From the NCBI RefSeq assembly GCF_001613505.1, contig NZ_BDCM01000003.1, positions 434,001-498,000 on the forward strand: a stretch of DNA of 64,000 bases, given 5' to 3'. Origin of the DNA: Nocardia mikamii NBRC 108933 (GTDB taxonomy: Bacteria; Actinomycetota; Actinomycetes; Mycobacteriales; Mycobacteriaceae). The notes under the pieces are model-generated. The model had not been told where the DNA came from. It ran no database searches and worked only from the letters and a program-made list of their open reading frames with translations. A program made the position numbers and the translations under genes. Within the stretch, counting starts at the first letter, position 1, and the number at the start of each line of letters is the position of its first letter. This document shows, in pieces, positions 20,919 through 30,472 of this stretch.

Positions 20919-22484
20919 TCAGCGACCGGACGGACGCACAATTGGGAACAGTATGGTTTCCCGGATTCCGAGTCCGGTCAGTGCCATCAGCAAGCGGTCG
21001 ATTCCCATACCGGTACCCGTTGTCGGCGGCATACCATGTTCCATGGCGGCGAGGAAGTCTTCGTCGAGCCGCATGGCCTCGTCGTCACCAGCGGCGGCCA
21101 GCCTGGCCTGGTCGACAAAACGTTCCCGCTGCACGACCGGATCCACGAGTTCCGAATAGCCAGTGGCCAACTCGAATCCGCGGACATACAGATCCCACTT
21201 CTCCGTGACGCCCGGCTTACTGCGATGCTGCCGTGTCAGCGGCGACGTCTCCACCGGGAAGTCACGTACGAAAGTGGGGGCATACAGCTTGTCGCCATAG
21301 CTGTGTTCCCACAGTTCCTCGACAAGTTTGCCGTGGCCGTAACCCTTGTCCGGAGGAATTTCCAGACCGACCCGATCGGCCAGGGCCAGCAATTCCGGAA
21401 CAGTAGTTTCCGGCGTTACCTCGACACCCAGCGAATCGGATAGTGAAGGATACATCTCGACGGTGTTCCACTCACCACTCAGATCGTATTCCGTACCGTC
21501 GGCGAGCGTGACGACCTGAGTACCGAAGACCTCTTGCGCGACTTCCTGGATCAATTCCCGCATCATCAGCGCGGAATCGTCGTAGGTGCCGTAGGCCTCA
21601 TATGTTTCCAGCATCGCGAACTCGGGCGAATGCGTCGAGTCGGCGCCCTCGTTACGGAAGTTGCGGTTGATCTCGAAGACCTTCTCGATCCCGCCCACCA
21701 CACAGCGCTTCAGGAACAACTCCGGCGCGATGCGCAGATACAGATCCATATCCAGCGCATTGGAATGGGTGACGAACGGACGCGCCGCCGCACCCCCGTG
21801 CAGGGTCTGCAGCATCGGCGTCTCGACCTCGAGGAAACCCCTGCGCTCCAATGCATTTCGCAGTGCGCGCACGGCCGCGACCCGGGTGCGGGCGTTCTCC
21901 CGCGCCTCCGGCCGCACGATGAGGTCGACATAACGCTGCCGGACCCGCGACTCCTCGCTCATCTCCTTGTGCGCCACTGGCAGCGGACGCAGCGATTTGG
22001 CCGCCATCGACCAGGAATCGGCCATCACGCTCAGTTCGCCGGTACGGGAGGAGATCACCTCACCGTGCACGAAGACGAAATCACCCAGATCGACATCGGC
22101 CTTCCACGCCGCCAGCGCGTCGGCGCCGACACCGTTCAGGCTGATCATCGCCTGCAGCTTGGTGCCGTCACCCTCCTGCAGCGTGGCGAAGCACAGTTTG
22201 CCGGTATTGCGCATGAAGATGACCCGGCCGGCCACACCGGCCTGCACTCCGGTGCTGGTGTCGGGCGCGAGGTCGGGATAGGCGGCGCGGATCTCGGCGA
22301 GGCTGTGGGTCCGCGGCACCACGACCGGATACGCCTCGACGCCCGCGTCGATCAGCCGCTCACGCTTCTCCCGGCGGATCCGCATCTGCTCGGGAACGTC
22401 GACTTCCGCTGCGGCAGGATGCGATTGCCCCGCAGGAACCCGGCCCGCGGAGCCACCGGACGAAGGGCTGTTCGGGGTGCTCAC
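20919..22484 (-). CDS. lysS: Lysyl-tRNA synthetase (class II)
   Basis: This 521-residue class II lysyl-tRNA synthetase has an N-terminal OB-fold anticodon-binding domain (about 80-185) and a catalytic core. Motif 1 lies around [11 protein letters not shown] (written [13 protein letters not shown] in the protein), motif 2 around [20 protein letters not shown] and motif 3 in [15 protein letters not shown]. The first 30 residues are Ser/Gly/Pro-rich and probably disordered. It starts at GTG 22484, and GTG or ATG codons further in cannot be excluded. Location next to lsr2 is as in mycobacteria. Confidence 0.97.
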   Translation of the reverse strand: MSTPNSPSSGGSAGRVPAGQSHPAAAEVDVPEQMRIRREKRERLIDAGVEAYPVVVPRTHSLAEIRAAYPDLAPDTSTGVQAGVAGRVIFMRNTGKLCFATLQEGDGTKLQAMISLNGVGADALAAWKADVDLGDFVFVHGEVISSRTGELSVMADSWSMAAKSLRPLPVAHKEMSEESRVRQRYVDLIVRPEARENARTRVAAVRALRNALERRGFLEVETPMLQTLHGGAAARPFVTHSNALDMDLYLRIAPELFLKRCVVGGIEKVFEINRNFRNEGADSTHSPEFAMLETYEAYGTYDDSALMMRELIQEVAQEVFGTQVVTLADGTEYDLSGEWNTVEMYPSLSDSLGVEVTPETTVPELLALADRVGLEIPPDKGYGHGKLVEELWEHSYGDKLYAPTFVRDFPVETSPLTRQHRSKPGVTEKWDLYVRGFELATGYSELVDPVVQRERFVDQARLAAAGDDEAMRLDEDFLAAMEHGMPPTTGTGMGIDRLLMALTGLGIRETILFPIVRPSGR

Positions 22485-22550
22485 AGCGAACCACCCTATC
22501 GTGCTCCGGAAATCGTTTTGCGCGCGCCCGACCCCCGCTCACCCGGGCGA

Positions 22551-22988
22551 TTACAGCGAGACGAGTGCGTTGATCTCACCGGCCAGATGCGGTGCGCCCG
22601 CGGCCACCGACAGCAGCCCCGCGGCCTTTACCGCCTGATAGCCACCGACCAGATCGGTGGCCCGGTGCAGACCCAACTGCTGCAGTGCCGCGGCCGCCAG
22701 GCTCGACGTGTAGCCCTCCGAGCAGACGATCACCCATTCGCGATCGTGATCGGTGGCCAGCGCGAGCCGCGCGGAGCTGGTGGGGTCCAGCCGCCACTCC
22801 AGCACGTTGCGCTCGATCACCAATGCGCCCGGCAGGGTGCCCTCCTTGACGCGCTGAGCTTGCGGGCGAATATCGACCAGCAGGGCGCCGCGCGCGATCG
22901 CCTCCGGTAATTCGAATGCGTACATGCGCGTCAATCGCGCACGCGCCGCCTCCAGCATGTCATTGATGGTGAGATGCGTGTGCGTCAT
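22551..22988 (-). CDS. Rhodanese-like sulfurtransferase
   Basis: This single-domain rhodanese has 145 residues. It has the N-terminal LLVDIRPQAQRVKEGTLPGALVIERNVLEW and a persulfide-forming cysteine in VIVCSEGYTSS, a typical six-residue active-site loop. Its ATG overlaps the cysteine dioxygenase stop by four bases, so the two are co-translated. Together they suggest handling of sulfur released from cysteine: the dioxygenase makes cysteine sulfinate, and the rhodanese moves sulfane sulfur from thiosulfate or persulfide. The operon appears to be governed by the cysteine leader at 23673-23789. Confidence 0.9.
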   Translation of the reverse strand: MTHTHLTINDMLEAARARLTRMYAFELPEAIARGALLVDIRPQAQRVKEGTLPGALVIERNVLEWRLDPTSSARLALATDHDREWVIVCSEGYTSSLAAAALQQLGLHRATDLVGGYQAVKAAGLLSVAAGAPHLAGEINALVSL

Positions 22989-23644
22989 TTCACATCGCCT
23001 TCGGGCTGGTCGGTGAGCACGGTACGGGTGCGCCGCAGCGTGCCGTGGCCGGTCACTTCGTAATACGACATGGCGGACAGAGGTGGTGAATACGCGTGCA
23101 CCGACAGCGTCGGATTCGACGGTTCGGGCGCACCCGCGACGTGGTCCGGGGCACGTACCACGTCGTGCACCCAGCCGAGCGGGAACGAGGCCTGATCGCC
23201 GGCGGCCAGGGTGCGCTGACGCAATTCCTTACCGTTCCAGCGGAATTCCGAGAGCGCGCCGCTCAACACGGTCAACGCGCCGAGCGAGCCGGCATGGTCG
23301 TGTAGTTCCGTCGACCGGTCCGGCACCCAGCTGATCAACCAGACGTCGACCTCGTCGTCAGCGAGAAGGCGCACCGCCCAACGGTTTTCGGTCGGCCACA
23401 CACCCCCCGACGGCAGCAGGTGGTCGAAGCGGCCGGCCAGTACGTCCTCGGCACCCTCGTCGGTCAGCCGCAGCAGATCCGCCGGACGCAGCCGGGTCGG
23501 CAACGCGGACGAGACCGAGCGATCGGTGATCTCCGCGACGAGCCGGTTGGCCGGGCGAGCGGGCGGCAACTGCCCCGTCCGGCGATGCGCGGCGTCAGCG
23601 CTCGCGGCGGAGGTAACAGCAGAGGTGATTACAGAGGAACGCAT
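22985..23644 (-). CDS. cdo: Cysteine dioxygenase
   Basis: This type I cysteine dioxygenase is predicted to oxidise L-cysteine to cysteine sulfinate with Fe(II) and O2. The 219-residue cupin protein has iron ligands in ELHDHAGS (His-x-His) and GWVHDVV, and the second cupin strand has SVHAYSPPL with a Tyr at the usual catalytic position. The start ATG 23644 has GGAG about 9 bases upstream. The open frame further upstream runs through the regulatory leader and is not coding. Translation of the rhodanese gene is coupled through an ATGA overlap. The enzyme would drain excess cysteine. Confidence 0.92.
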   Translation of the reverse strand: MRSSVITSAVTSAASADAAHRRTGQLPPARPANRLVAEITDRSVSSALPTRLRPADLLRLTDEGAEDVLAGRFDHLLPSGGVWPTENRWAVRLLADDEVDVWLISWVPDRSTELHDHAGSLGALTVLSGALSEFRWNGKELRQRTLAAGDQASFPLGWVHDVVRAPDHVAGAPEPSNPTLSVHAYSPPLSAMSYYEVTGHGTLRRTRTVLTDQPEGDVK

Positions 23645-23672
23645 GAGCGAAGCTCCAGGAGTAGTGGATGGC

Positions 23673-23721
23673 CGAGGGCGGATACGCAGCCTCGACAATC
23701 AGCCGAGGCGAATCAGCCTCG
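23673..23721 (-). promoter_or_regulatory. Attenuator-like alternative hairpins in cdo leader
   Basis: Four short segments on the minus strand can pair in competing ways. Segment 1 is CGAGGC (23716-23721), segment 2 GCCTCG (23704-23709), segment 3 CGAGGC (23689-23694) and segment 4 CCTCG (23673-23677). Segment 2 is complementary to both 1 and 3, and segment 3 to both 2 and 4. Segment 1 immediately follows the two Cys codons of the leader peptide, so a stalled ribosome would cover it. This is the geometry of ribosome-mediated attenuation. Which hairpin turns the operon on is not clear from sequence. Confidence 0.75.
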
Positions 23722-23754
23722 ACAACACTCCTGGGTGCTCACGCGGAAAGTCAC
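23713..23754 (-). CDS. Leaderless Cys-rich leader peptide MTFRVSTQECCRG
   Basis: This is a 13-codon open frame starting GTG and ending TGA, with two adjacent TGT cysteine codons at 23722-23727 three codons before the stop. TAGACT ends eight bases upstream of the GTG, so transcription is predicted to start on or very near the G of the start codon, giving a leaderless mRNA. Leaderless short frames with consecutive Cys codons acting as cysteine-responsive attenuators have been reported in mycobacteria. The downstream operon, cysteine dioxygenase and rhodanese, fits cysteine sensing. An internal GTG could give the shorter MSTQECCRG. Confidence 0.78.
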   Translation of the reverse strand: MTFRVSTQECCRG

Positions 23755-23761
23755 GAGCCGA

Positions 23762-23789
23762 AGTCTAGCAGGGCGGCCGGTGCGCGCAA
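23762..23789 (-). promoter_or_regulatory. Promoter of the cysteine leader/cdo operon
   Basis: The -35-like TTGCGC (23784-23789) and -10 TAGACT (23762-23767) are separated by 16 bases on the minus strand. The expected start point, seven to eight bases after the -10, coincides with the GTG of the leader peptide at 23754. Confidence 0.65.
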
Positions 23790-23820
23790 GAGCGGTGTGT
23801 TCCACCCCACAGCGCCGCCG

Positions 23821-24615
23821 TCAGGGGCGGCGGCGCTGCTGGTTGCGCTCGTAGACCAGACGCAGGCCGTCCAGCGTCAGATGCGGCTCGTGGTGATCGA
23901 TGGTCTCGGATTCGGGGACGATCAGCGGTGCGGTCGGGCCCGTCGCCACCACCGACACGTCGTCACCGGCGAAGGCGTCGAGCTCGTCGCGGATCCGGTC
24001 GATCAAGCCGTCGACCAGCCCTGCGAAGCCGAACACCGCACCGGACTGCATGCATTCCATGCTGTTCTTACCCACCACCGAACGCGGGCGGGCCAGCTCC
24101 GCGCGCCGCAGCGCACTGCGGGCCACCAGCGCCTCGGTGGAGATCTCCACCCCGGGCGCGATCGTCCCGCCGAGGAATTCCCCCTTCGCCGACACCAGGT
24201 CGACACAGATGGCGGTACCGAAATCGACCACGATCGCCGGTGAATCGAAACGATGATATGCCGCAAGGCAATTCACGATCCGGTCGGCGCCGACCTCCTT
24301 CGGATTGTCGACCAGCAGCGGAATTCCGGTGCGCACGCCGGGTTCCACCAGCACGTGCGGCACATGCGACCAGTAGCGGCCCAACATGGTTCGCAACTCC
24401 CGCAGCACCGGCGGCACCGTCGACAGGGCCGAGACCCCGACCACCTGATCCAGCCGCTCGCCCACCAAACCCCGTACCTGCATGGCGAATTCGTCGGCGG
24501 TCAGCAACGGATTGGTGTGCACCCGCCAGGTGTGCGCCAGTTCCGCGTGCGCACCACTGCCCGAGAACAGGCCGATCTCGATACTGGTGTTGCGGACGTC
24601 GATCGTCAGCAGCAT
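23821..24615 (-). CDS. coaX: Type III pantothenate kinase
   Basis: CoaX phosphorylates pantothenate in the first step of coenzyme A synthesis. The 264-residue ASKHA-fold protein begins [11 protein letters not shown] with the catalytic Asp6. It contains EVGADRIVN, the phosphate/adenosine-type [12 protein letters not shown] and [13 protein letters not shown], all typical of type III kinases. It lies 21 bases after panD on the same strand, so pantothenate synthesis and its first activation step are in one operon (panC-panD-coaX). Type III enzymes are not feedback-inhibited by CoA, which is family knowledge. Confidence 0.95.
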   Translation of the reverse strand: MLLTIDVRNTSIEIGLFSGSGAHAELAHTWRVHTNPLLTADEFAMQVRGLVGERLDQVVGVSALSTVPPVLRELRTMLGRYWSHVPHVLVEPGVRTGIPLLVDNPKEVGADRIVNCLAAYHRFDSPAIVVDFGTAICVDLVSAKGEFLGGTIAPGVEISTEALVARSALRRAELARPRSVVGKNSMECMQSGAVFGFAGLVDGLIDRIRDELDAFAGDDVSVVATGPTAPLIVPESETIDHHEPHLTLDGLRLVYERNQQRRRP

Positions 24616-24636
24616 CCTCGCCCCGCTGCCCGCGGC

Positions 24637-25056
24637 TCAGGCGAAGGTCAGCGAGCGCGGCGAGGTCAACCCCGAACCCTCCGGGGCGTGCGCCGGGTCC
24701 GAACCCAGCTCCACCGGACGGTTGCGGTCGTCGACGAACACCACCCGCGGCTGGTACTCGCGCAGCTCGGACTCGTCCATCATGCCGTAGGCGATCAGGA
24801 TGACGAGATCACCCGGATTCACCAGATGCGCTGCGGCGCCGTTGATTCCGATCACGCCCGAACCGCGCTCACCGGCGATCACATAGGTTTCCAGCCGAGC
24901 GCCGTTGTCGATATCGACGATGCAGACCTGCTCACCCTCGAGCAGATCGGCGGCATCCATCAGATCCGGGTCCACGGTCACCGAACCCACATAGTGCAGA
25001 TCGGCGTGAGTCACCGTGGCACGGTGGATCTTCGACTTCATCATGGTGCGCAACAT
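24637..25056 (-). CDS. panD: Aspartate 1-decarboxylase precursor
   Basis: PanD makes beta-alanine from aspartate using a self-generated pyruvoyl group. The 139-residue proenzyme has the cleavage site Gly24-Ser25 in [10 protein letters not shown]. The conserved [15 protein letters not shown] and [11 protein letters not shown] segments are also present. The C-terminal tail after VVFVDDRN is the flexible part implicated in pyrazinoic-acid action in M. tuberculosis. It sits 14 bases after panC and 21 before coaX in the pantothenate operon. Confidence 0.97.
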   Translation of the reverse strand: MLRTMMKSKIHRATVTHADLHYVGSVTVDPDLMDAADLLEGEQVCIVDIDNGARLETYVIAGERGSGVIGINGAAAHLVNPGDLVILIAYGMMDESELREYQPRVVFVDDRNRPVELGSDPAHAPEGSGLTSPRSLTFA

Positions 25057-25070
25057 CGTGGTCGCCTTTC

Positions 25071-26024
25071 CTATGCGTCGGCCTGGGCAGGCTGGAAATC
25101 GGGGATAGCGTTGTGGCCGCCCGCGGCGGGGACGGTGACGGGCACGTTGTCGATCAAACGAGTGGCGCCGATGCGGGCGGCCACCAGCAGACGAGCGTTC
25201 CCGCTGCTCGGAATGGGGCCCAGATCCGAACCGCGCAACTCCAGGTAGTCGACGTCGACACCGGTCGCGCCGTCGAGCACCGAACGGGCCGCGGCCACCA
25301 CCGCATCGGGTCCACGCCCCGCCGCATGCCGGCCCGCGGCCAGCGCGGCGGACAGCGTGATCGCCGATTCGCGCTGCTGCTCGTCCAGATAGCGGTTGCG
25401 TGAGGACAGCGCCAAGCCGTCGGATTCGCGCACCGTCGGGACCGCGACGATCTCGACGTCGAAGTTCAGATCCCGGACCATCTGCCGGATCAGAGTCAGC
25501 TGCTGATAATCCTTCTCGCCGAAGAACGCCTCGTGCGGACGGACGATCTGCAGCAGTTTCGCCACCACCGTCAACATTCCGGCGAAGTGGGTCGGACGGC
25601 TGGCGCCCTCCAACTCGGCGCCGAGCGGTCCCGGATGGACCGAGGTCCGCGGACCCTCCGGATACATCTGGGCCACGCTCGGCGCGAACACCAGCGCCAC
25701 GCCTTCCGCACGCAACAGCGCCACATCGCTGTCGAGTGTGCGCGGATACTTGTCGAAGTCCTCGTTCTCGCCGAACTGCAGCGGATTGACGAAGATCGAC
25801 ACCACCACAATCTGATTCGTGCGCTTGGCGCGGCGCACCAACTCCAGATGACCCTCGTGCAGGGCACCCATCGTCGGCACCAGCGCGACCGTGCGCCCCA
25901 CCCCGCGCAGCGCGGAGGTCACCGCCGAGAGCCCCGCCGGCTCGTGCACCACCGTCGTATCGCCCGGGCGATACAGGGTGCGCAACTGCTCCGGGGTCAG
26001 CTTCTTCGCTCGCGAATTCGACAT
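25071..26024 (-). CDS. panC: Pantothenate synthetase
   Basis: PanC condenses pantoate with beta-alanine using ATP. The 317-residue protein carries the nucleotide-binding [12 protein letters not shown] (HIGH-like), [30 protein letters not shown] and SSRNRYL near the KMSKS equivalent. Its ATG shares one base with the stop of the upstream Rossmann-fold gene, showing tight coupling. An N-terminal extension of about 25 residues precedes the family core. Confidence 0.96.
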   Translation of the reverse strand: MSNSRAKKLTPEQLRTLYRPGDTTVVHEPAGLSAVTSALRGVGRTVALVPTMGALHEGHLELVRRAKRTNQIVVVSIFVNPLQFGENEDFDKYPRTLDSDVALLRAEGVALVFAPSVAQMYPEGPRTSVHPGPLGAELEGASRPTHFAGMLTVVAKLLQIVRPHEAFFGEKDYQQLTLIRQMVRDLNFDVEIVAVPTVRESDGLALSSRNRYLDEQQRESAITLSAALAAGRHAAGRGPDAVVAAARSVLDGATGVDVDYLELRGSDLGPIPSSGNARLLVAARIGATRLIDNVPVTVPAAGGHNAIPDFQPAQADA

Positions 26025-27007
26025 CAGTGTCCCTCCAGCAGGCCGATCAGATCCGGACTCGTGCGGGCCAGCTGCGCCGTCCGCAGCGACATCGCGCGAT
26101 AGCCCGCGGCCAGCTCCGCATCGGCCGCGGCCAGTGCCTCCAAGTGCGCCGACACCGCGAGGGCGTCACCACGCGCCACCGGACCGGTCAACGCGGGCAG
26201 ACCCCGGCGCAGCGCGTTGTCCAGCGCCGCCGACGCCAGCGGTGCCAGCATCCGCTCCGCCAATCCGTTGGGCTGCTCGTCGACCACCTGCTGCCCGAGC
26301 AGACCCGGGCCGTCCAGCGCCGCCCGCAACGCCGCCACCGCATCGACGATCAGGGTGACCAGATGATTACTGCCGTGCGCGAGAGCCGCGTGATAGAGCG
26401 CTCGATTCTCCTCCGGCACCCGCACCGGTTCGCCGCCCATCTCGATCACCAGCGACTGCGCGATCGCATAACCGATCTCGTCGGCCGCGGTGATGCCGAA
26501 ACAGGCATTCGCCAAGCGGGCGGTGTCCTCGTCGTGGCCGGTGAAGGTCATCGCCGGATGGATCGCCAGCGGGCGGACACCGGTCAGCGGGGACAGTACG
26601 GCCACGCCGTTCGCCCCCGAGGTATGCGCGACGATCGTTCCCGGACGGACCACCTGCGCGGCCGCCAAACCGGCCACCAGAGCGGGCAGTTCACTGTCCG
26701 GCACCGCCAGGATCAACAGTTCGCTGCGCGCCGCGATCTCCTCCACCGGCAGGATCCGAGACTCCGGCAACCGCGTCCGTGCGCGATGCCGCGACGCATC
26801 GGAGATCGCGGACACCCCGAACACCACATGCCCGGCGCGCTCCAGCGCGACGCCCAGCGCCGAACCCACCCGGCCCGCCGACACGATGCCGACCGTCAGC
26901 CGGGCCGGCGCCGGATCAGAGCCGGAAACAGCCGACGAGCCCGATACCGCGGGCGCGGCGGGGCGCGATGAATCGGCCTCGTCGGGCCGCGAAAAATCGG
27001 AGGTCAC
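26024..27007 (-). CDS. Rossmann-fold NAD(P)-binding protein with DUF2520
   Basis: This 327-residue protein has a Ser/Ala-rich N-terminal tail and a dinucleotide-binding domain ([22 protein letters not shown], from about residue 38). A C-terminal DUF2520 helical domain has [19 protein letters not shown] and a helical bundle resembling 6-phosphogluconate-dehydrogenase-like proteins. It immediately precedes panC with a one-base stop/start overlap, as in M. tuberculosis Rv3603c. It may supply ketopantoate-reductase activity that panE would otherwise provide. That role is inferred from position only. Confidence 0.85.
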   Translation of the reverse strand: MTSDFSRPDEADSSRPAAPAVSGSSAVSGSDPAPARLTVGIVSAGRVGSALGVALERAGHVVFGVSAISDASRHRARTRLPESRILPVEEIAARSELLILAVPDSELPALVAGLAAAQVVRPGTIVAHTSGANGVAVLSPLTGVRPLAIHPAMTFTGHDEDTARLANACFGITAADEIGYAIAQSLVIEMGGEPVRVPEENRALYHAALAHGSNHLVTLIVDAVAALRAALDGPGLLGQQVVDEQPNGLAERMLAPLASAALDNALRRGLPALTGPVARGDALAVSAHLEALAAADAELAAGYRAMSLRTAQLARTSPDLIGLLEGH

Positions 27008-27140
27008 CGTTGTCCTCTCGGAAGGCGTTCCAGTCCCGCATGGCGGGTACCGGACGTTACGAGTCGAGAATAGGTAGTGACCGGGGGCGCTGCCAGAGGA
27101 CCCGCGCGTGATATTTCCCTCAGTACCTGTGGCAGTACCT

Positions 27141-27177
27141 TTGGCCTCCGCTTCGCTGCGGCGGGGGTCTCGGCCCC
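27141..27177 (-). repeat. Dispersed 3'-end repeat, copy B
   Basis: GGCCTCCGCTTCGCTGCGG followed by CGGGGGTCTCGGCCCC is almost identical to copy A (6669-6702) and related to copy C (18463-18500). It ends four bases before the AurF-like stop codon. A nearby short direct repeat GGCAGTACCT/TCAGTACCT lies at about 27119-27140. Confidence 0.6.
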
Positions 27178-27180
27178 GCC

Positions 27181-28164
27181 CTACGCGGCCTTGCGGGCGG
27201 GTTCGCTGCGGTAGCGGGAGGTGGGGCCGTGGATGCCCAGGAGGCGCCAGGCGACCTTGGCCACGGGGTTCATCAGGCCGCTGGTGGTGGCCAGGGCCCG
27301 GACGTCGCCGAAGATGTTGCGCATGGTGACCTGGGATTCGGTGCTGCCCCAGTAGGCCTCGCGCATCACCTCCGCGGGGATGTCGAACTTCTCCACGAAC
27401 TCCTTGGGCGGAGTCATGATCATGTCGAGCATGATCCGCATCGCGGTCGGGAAGAGCAGCGAGAGCACGAACTTCGTGGCCGGATTCATGCCGGGCACGT
27501 TGCGGCGCAGATATTCGTGCGCGAAGGAGATGTGGCGGGCCTCTTCGGCCACGTGGATCTGCATCACCCGCTGCACCATCGGATGCAGGTCGGTGCCGGC
27601 GCGCAGCAGCGACTTCTGCAGATGGTCGATGGGCTCCTCACCGCCGAGGATCATCGTGAAGAACAGTTCCGGAAAGTACTTCACAGCCGGCCAGATGATC
27701 ATGGTGAGCTTGCGGTCGATGGTGCCCATGCCGACCACATCCTCGCCGATGCGGTTGATCATCTCCTGGAACATCATCGTGTGGTTGCACTCTTCGGCCG
27801 CCTCGTGCGTCACGTAGCGGAATTCGGGATCACCGTTGGGCACCGACACCAGGTACTGCATCAGGCCACGGATCAGCAGCTGTTCGAAATCCAGGCCGAC
27901 CTTGGCGATGCCGGCCTGCCGCCACATACCCATCGCGATCTGGCGTTCCACCGGCTGCGCCTTGTACCAGGGGTGGCGGCCCAGCGGGTCCTCGTCCGGC
28001 ATGACCCAGCGGGTGTCGGTCGGATCGACCGCGAATTCCGGTGAGTCCCAATCGATGTCGACGTAGGGATCGAAGTTCTTGTGCACCGACCCCTCGGACA
28101 GACCACGCAGGATCTCGTGATACTCGGGATCGGCCGACGTGTTCTTTACGGCAGTGGACAGCAT
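27181..28164 (-). CDS. AurF-family diiron oxygenase
   Basis: This 327-residue ferritin-like protein is related to p-aminobenzoate N-oxygenase AurF. Likely diiron ligands are Glu94 (LDFEQLL), Glu125 and His128 (EECNH, the E-x2-H pattern), His204, Glu208 and His211 (HVAEEARH, the H-x3-E-x2-H pattern), plus a further Glu near 176. AurF-type enzymes convert arylamines to nitro compounds, and other members act on different substrates. It interrupts the pantothenate/folate gene block and is separated on both sides by non-coding gaps, so it is probably its own transcription unit. The substrate is unknown. Confidence 0.86.
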   Translation of the reverse strand: MLSTAVKNTSADPEYHEILRGLSEGSVHKNFDPYVDIDWDSPEFAVDPTDTRWVMPDEDPLGRHPWYKAQPVERQIAMGMWRQAGIAKVGLDFEQLLIRGLMQYLVSVPNGDPEFRYVTHEAAEECNHTMMFQEMINRIGEDVVGMGTIDRKLTMIIWPAVKYFPELFFTMILGGEEPIDHLQKSLLRAGTDLHPMVQRVMQIHVAEEARHISFAHEYLRRNVPGMNPATKFVLSLLFPTAMRIMLDMIMTPPKEFVEKFDIPAEVMREAYWGSTESQVTMRNIFGDVRALATTSGLMNPVAKVAWRLLGIHGPTSRYRSEPARKAA

Positions 28165-28253
28165 CTTCGGTGTCTCCTTCGCGTACTCCTCCTGCGAAAG
28201 TTACCGATACTGCGCGTTACATGCAACCTGTTTCACGGCCGCCGGCGCGGGCA

Positions 28254-29372
28254 TTACGAGGAGCTGTTCTGCTCCGATCGCAGATTCGCCATGATTTCCG
28301 CGACGGTGAGCTTGCGTCCCGGCTGATCCTCGCCGGAATCGGCGTGACGACGGCGGCGGGAACCGGCGGTACCCATGGTCGTCGCCGGTTGGGCGGGGGC
28401 CAGCCGCGGCACCGACGAACTCGGGCGCGAGTCGCCGGATTCGGCGGAGCCCGCCGCCGATTCGGAAGTTTCGTTCGCCGACGCGGTGCCGGATTTCACC
28501 GAGGTCGCCGCCGGGCCGACCTGCCCGTCGTCGGCCGTCCGGGCGGATGCGGGGCCGGGAGCCTCGACCTTCGGCGATGCGGCCTTCGACGCTTCTGCGT
28601 TCGAGGATCCGGCCTTCGGCGATCCGGACCCCGACGGATCCGGCTGCCCGGACTCCGCGGGCGCACCCCGGCGGTCGCCGTCGCCTTCGTCATCCGCCGA
28701 TTCCCCCTCCTCATCCGACGCCTCCGCCGACACCACGGCAGTCTCGGCCGTCACCGGATCGTCGTACGGAGTGGCGAAGACCGGGGGTTCGGGATGGTCG
28801 GGGTCGAAGACCGGTGAGACCACGTGCAGCGGCACGGCCGGTGCACTCCACGCGTCCCAGGTGTCGGTTTCCTGCGAGCTACCGTTCGCCACGGTGGCGT
28901 GGGTGAGCGCCTGCACGCGCACAGCCTCGGCGCGCAGCGCCGGTCGGTCGACCAGTAGGTCGCCGTCGAACAGCCGCTGCAGGCTTTCGCGCAACACGGT
29001 CAGCTCACCCCGCAGCGCGGCCAGTTCGGCGGCGTCCGCGCCGATCTCCCGGCGCACCCGCGATTCGACGCCGAGTTCGTATTCGCGCCGGGCGGTGATC
29101 TCGCGTTCGAGCTGCAACTCGTAGACCTTCTGCAGGTCACGAGCCTTGGCCTGATCGATCGCCGCATCCCGGCGATAGCGGGTCGCCGCCAGCGCGGCCA
29201 CCGCGGCGGCCCACAGAGCCGCGACCAAACCGACCCGGACCAACTGCACATTGTTGCTGAAAATCAGAAACACGCTGGCAATCAGACCGAGCAGAATTAA
29301 TACGCCGACGACGATTTTTCCCGCGTTGTCCCGCTGTCGCGGGGAAGCACTGCTACGGGAGGGTGAAACCAT
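28254..29372 (-). CDS. DUF6779-type membrane protein with long acidic tail
   Basis: This 372-residue protein has two adjacent membrane segments (about 19-39 and 43-62) and a coiled-coil-prone region rich in Arg, Glu and Leu (70-150). A disordered Ser/Ala/Glu/Asp/Pro-rich stretch (about 210-330) and a short conserved end (GRKLTVAEIMANLRSEQ) follow. The order beside DUF3180 and folK matches M. tuberculosis Rv3604c. The function is unknown. Conservation of the locus and the topology suggest an envelope or division-associated scaffold, which is speculative. Confidence 0.8.
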   Translation of the reverse strand: MVSPSRSSASPRQRDNAGKIVVGVLILLGLIASVFLIFSNNVQLVRVGLVAALWAAAVAALAATRYRRDAAIDQAKARDLQKVYELQLEREITARREYELGVESRVRREIGADAAELAALRGELTVLRESLQRLFDGDLLVDRPALRAEAVRVQALTHATVANGSSQETDTWDAWSAPAVPLHVVSPVFDPDHPEPPVFATPYDDPVTAETAVVSAEASDEEGESADDEGDGDRRGAPAESGQPDPSGSGSPKAGSSNAEASKAASPKVEAPGPASARTADDGQVGPAATSVKSGTASANETSESAAGSAESGDSRPSSSVPRLAPAQPATTMGTAGSRRRRHADSGEDQPGRKLTVAEIMANLRSEQNSSS

Positions 29373-29442
29373 GTCCGCAAGGGTAACTCGAATAGCGGAT
29401 TTCGGCGCGCAGCTGGTCCGGAACTCGACTCAATCGTGTTAG

Positions 29443-29922
29443 CTATGAGGTAGCTGGTTCGTCTGGTGGCTCATGTGGCGCGCGGCAGCAATACTCCAGC
29501 CACAGCGCGGCGGCCACCAACACCACACCGGCGATCAAACCCACGATGGCGCCGGGGGTGTCCGAGGCGGCCGCGCGCATATCCGACCGCTGCGGCAGCA
29601 CCCAGATCAGAAAGCCCAGCCACACGCCGGCCGCCAAGGACCCCACCTGCGCCGAGGCCTTCGCGAGCGCCACCGCGCGGGCCGCGGTGATCGGATGCAA
29701 CTGTTTCGGACCGTCACCGATGCGGTGATCGCCGACGCGGGCGCGAATCACGAACGCCAGCACCGCTTCCACAGCGGCCACCGGATACAGCGAGGCGCCC
29801 GCGATCACAGTGATCGGCGGAAAGCTCGAATAGGCCCAGCGAGTCGCCACCCACGCCACCGCGGCGGCGATCAGGACGTTCGCGAGCAGATCCAGAATCT
29901 TGGTCGGCCTCATGACGTTCAT
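29443..29922 (-). CDS. DUF3180 family membrane protein
   Basis: This 159-residue integral membrane protein has four hydrophobic segments (about 10-30, 36-58, 83-107 and 121-144). DGPKQLHPITAARAVALAKASAQVGSLA is the recognisable DUF3180 core, split here by the second and third segments. ATG 29922 (MNVMRPTK) has GGTGG upstream, and ATG 29913 is the alternative. It lies 13 bases after folK on the same strand, a conserved actinobacterial arrangement. No function is established. Confidence 0.82.
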   Translation of the reverse strand: MNVMRPTKILDLLANVLIAAAVAWVATRWAYSSFPPITVIAGASLYPVAAVEAVLAFVIRARVGDHRIGDGPKQLHPITAARAVALAKASAQVGSLAAGVWLGFLIWVLPQRSDMRAAASDTPGAIVGLIAGVVLVAAALWLEYCCRAPHEPPDEPATS

Positions 29923-29935
29923 GACCAGCCACCGA

Positions 29936-30472
29936 TCATCGTTGCGCCGCGGACAGCGACAGGTCGGTGAGCCGGACGCCCTCGACGTCGGCCGGGTCGA
30001 GCTCGGCCAGCAGGTCCCGGATCGGACGGATCCGGCCGGCGACCTCCAGCGTCGCATCGGGTTCGACCTCGGCCCACGGCACCAGGACGAACGCGCGGTT
30101 GTGCGCCTGCGGATGCGGCAATGTCAGTTCCGGGTCCGCACTGGTCACCGGCCGCGGCCCCTCCGGGCGGAGCTCGGCGCACCAGATCACGTCGACATCC
30201 AAAGTCCGTGCGCCCCAGCGGATCTCGCGGACACGCCCGGACCGCTGCTCGAGCTGCTGTCCGCGTGCCAGCCAATCGCGCGGGCCCAGCTCCGAATCCT
30301 CCACCACCACAACGGCATTGAGGAAGTCTTCCTGCGGCACTCCGCCCCACGGCGCGGTCGAATACACCGGCGAGACCGCGACCAGCTGCGGTGACAGCGC
30401 CTCCACCACGCTGCGGAGATGGGCGAGCCGATCCCCCAGATTCGAGCCGATCGACAACACCGCACGGCTCAT
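29936..30472 (-). CDS. folK: 6-hydroxymethyl-7,8-dihydropterin pyrophosphokinase
   Basis: FolK transfers pyrophosphate from ATP to 6-hydroxymethyl-dihydropterin to activate it for FolP. The 178-residue protein begins [19 protein letters not shown]. It contains [20 protein letters not shown], the [12 protein letters not shown] metal/ATP loop and [16 protein letters not shown], all family signatures. The ATG overlaps the folB stop by four bases. Confidence 0.96.
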   Translation of the reverse strand: MSRAVLSIGSNLGDRLAHLRSVVEALSPQLVAVSPVYSTAPWGGVPQEDFLNAVVVVEDSELGPRDWLARGQQLEQRSGRVREIRWGARTLDVDVIWCAELRPEGPRPVTSADPELTLPHPQAHNRAFVLVPWAEVEPDATLEVAGRIRPIRDLLAELDPADVEGVRLTDLSLSAAQR

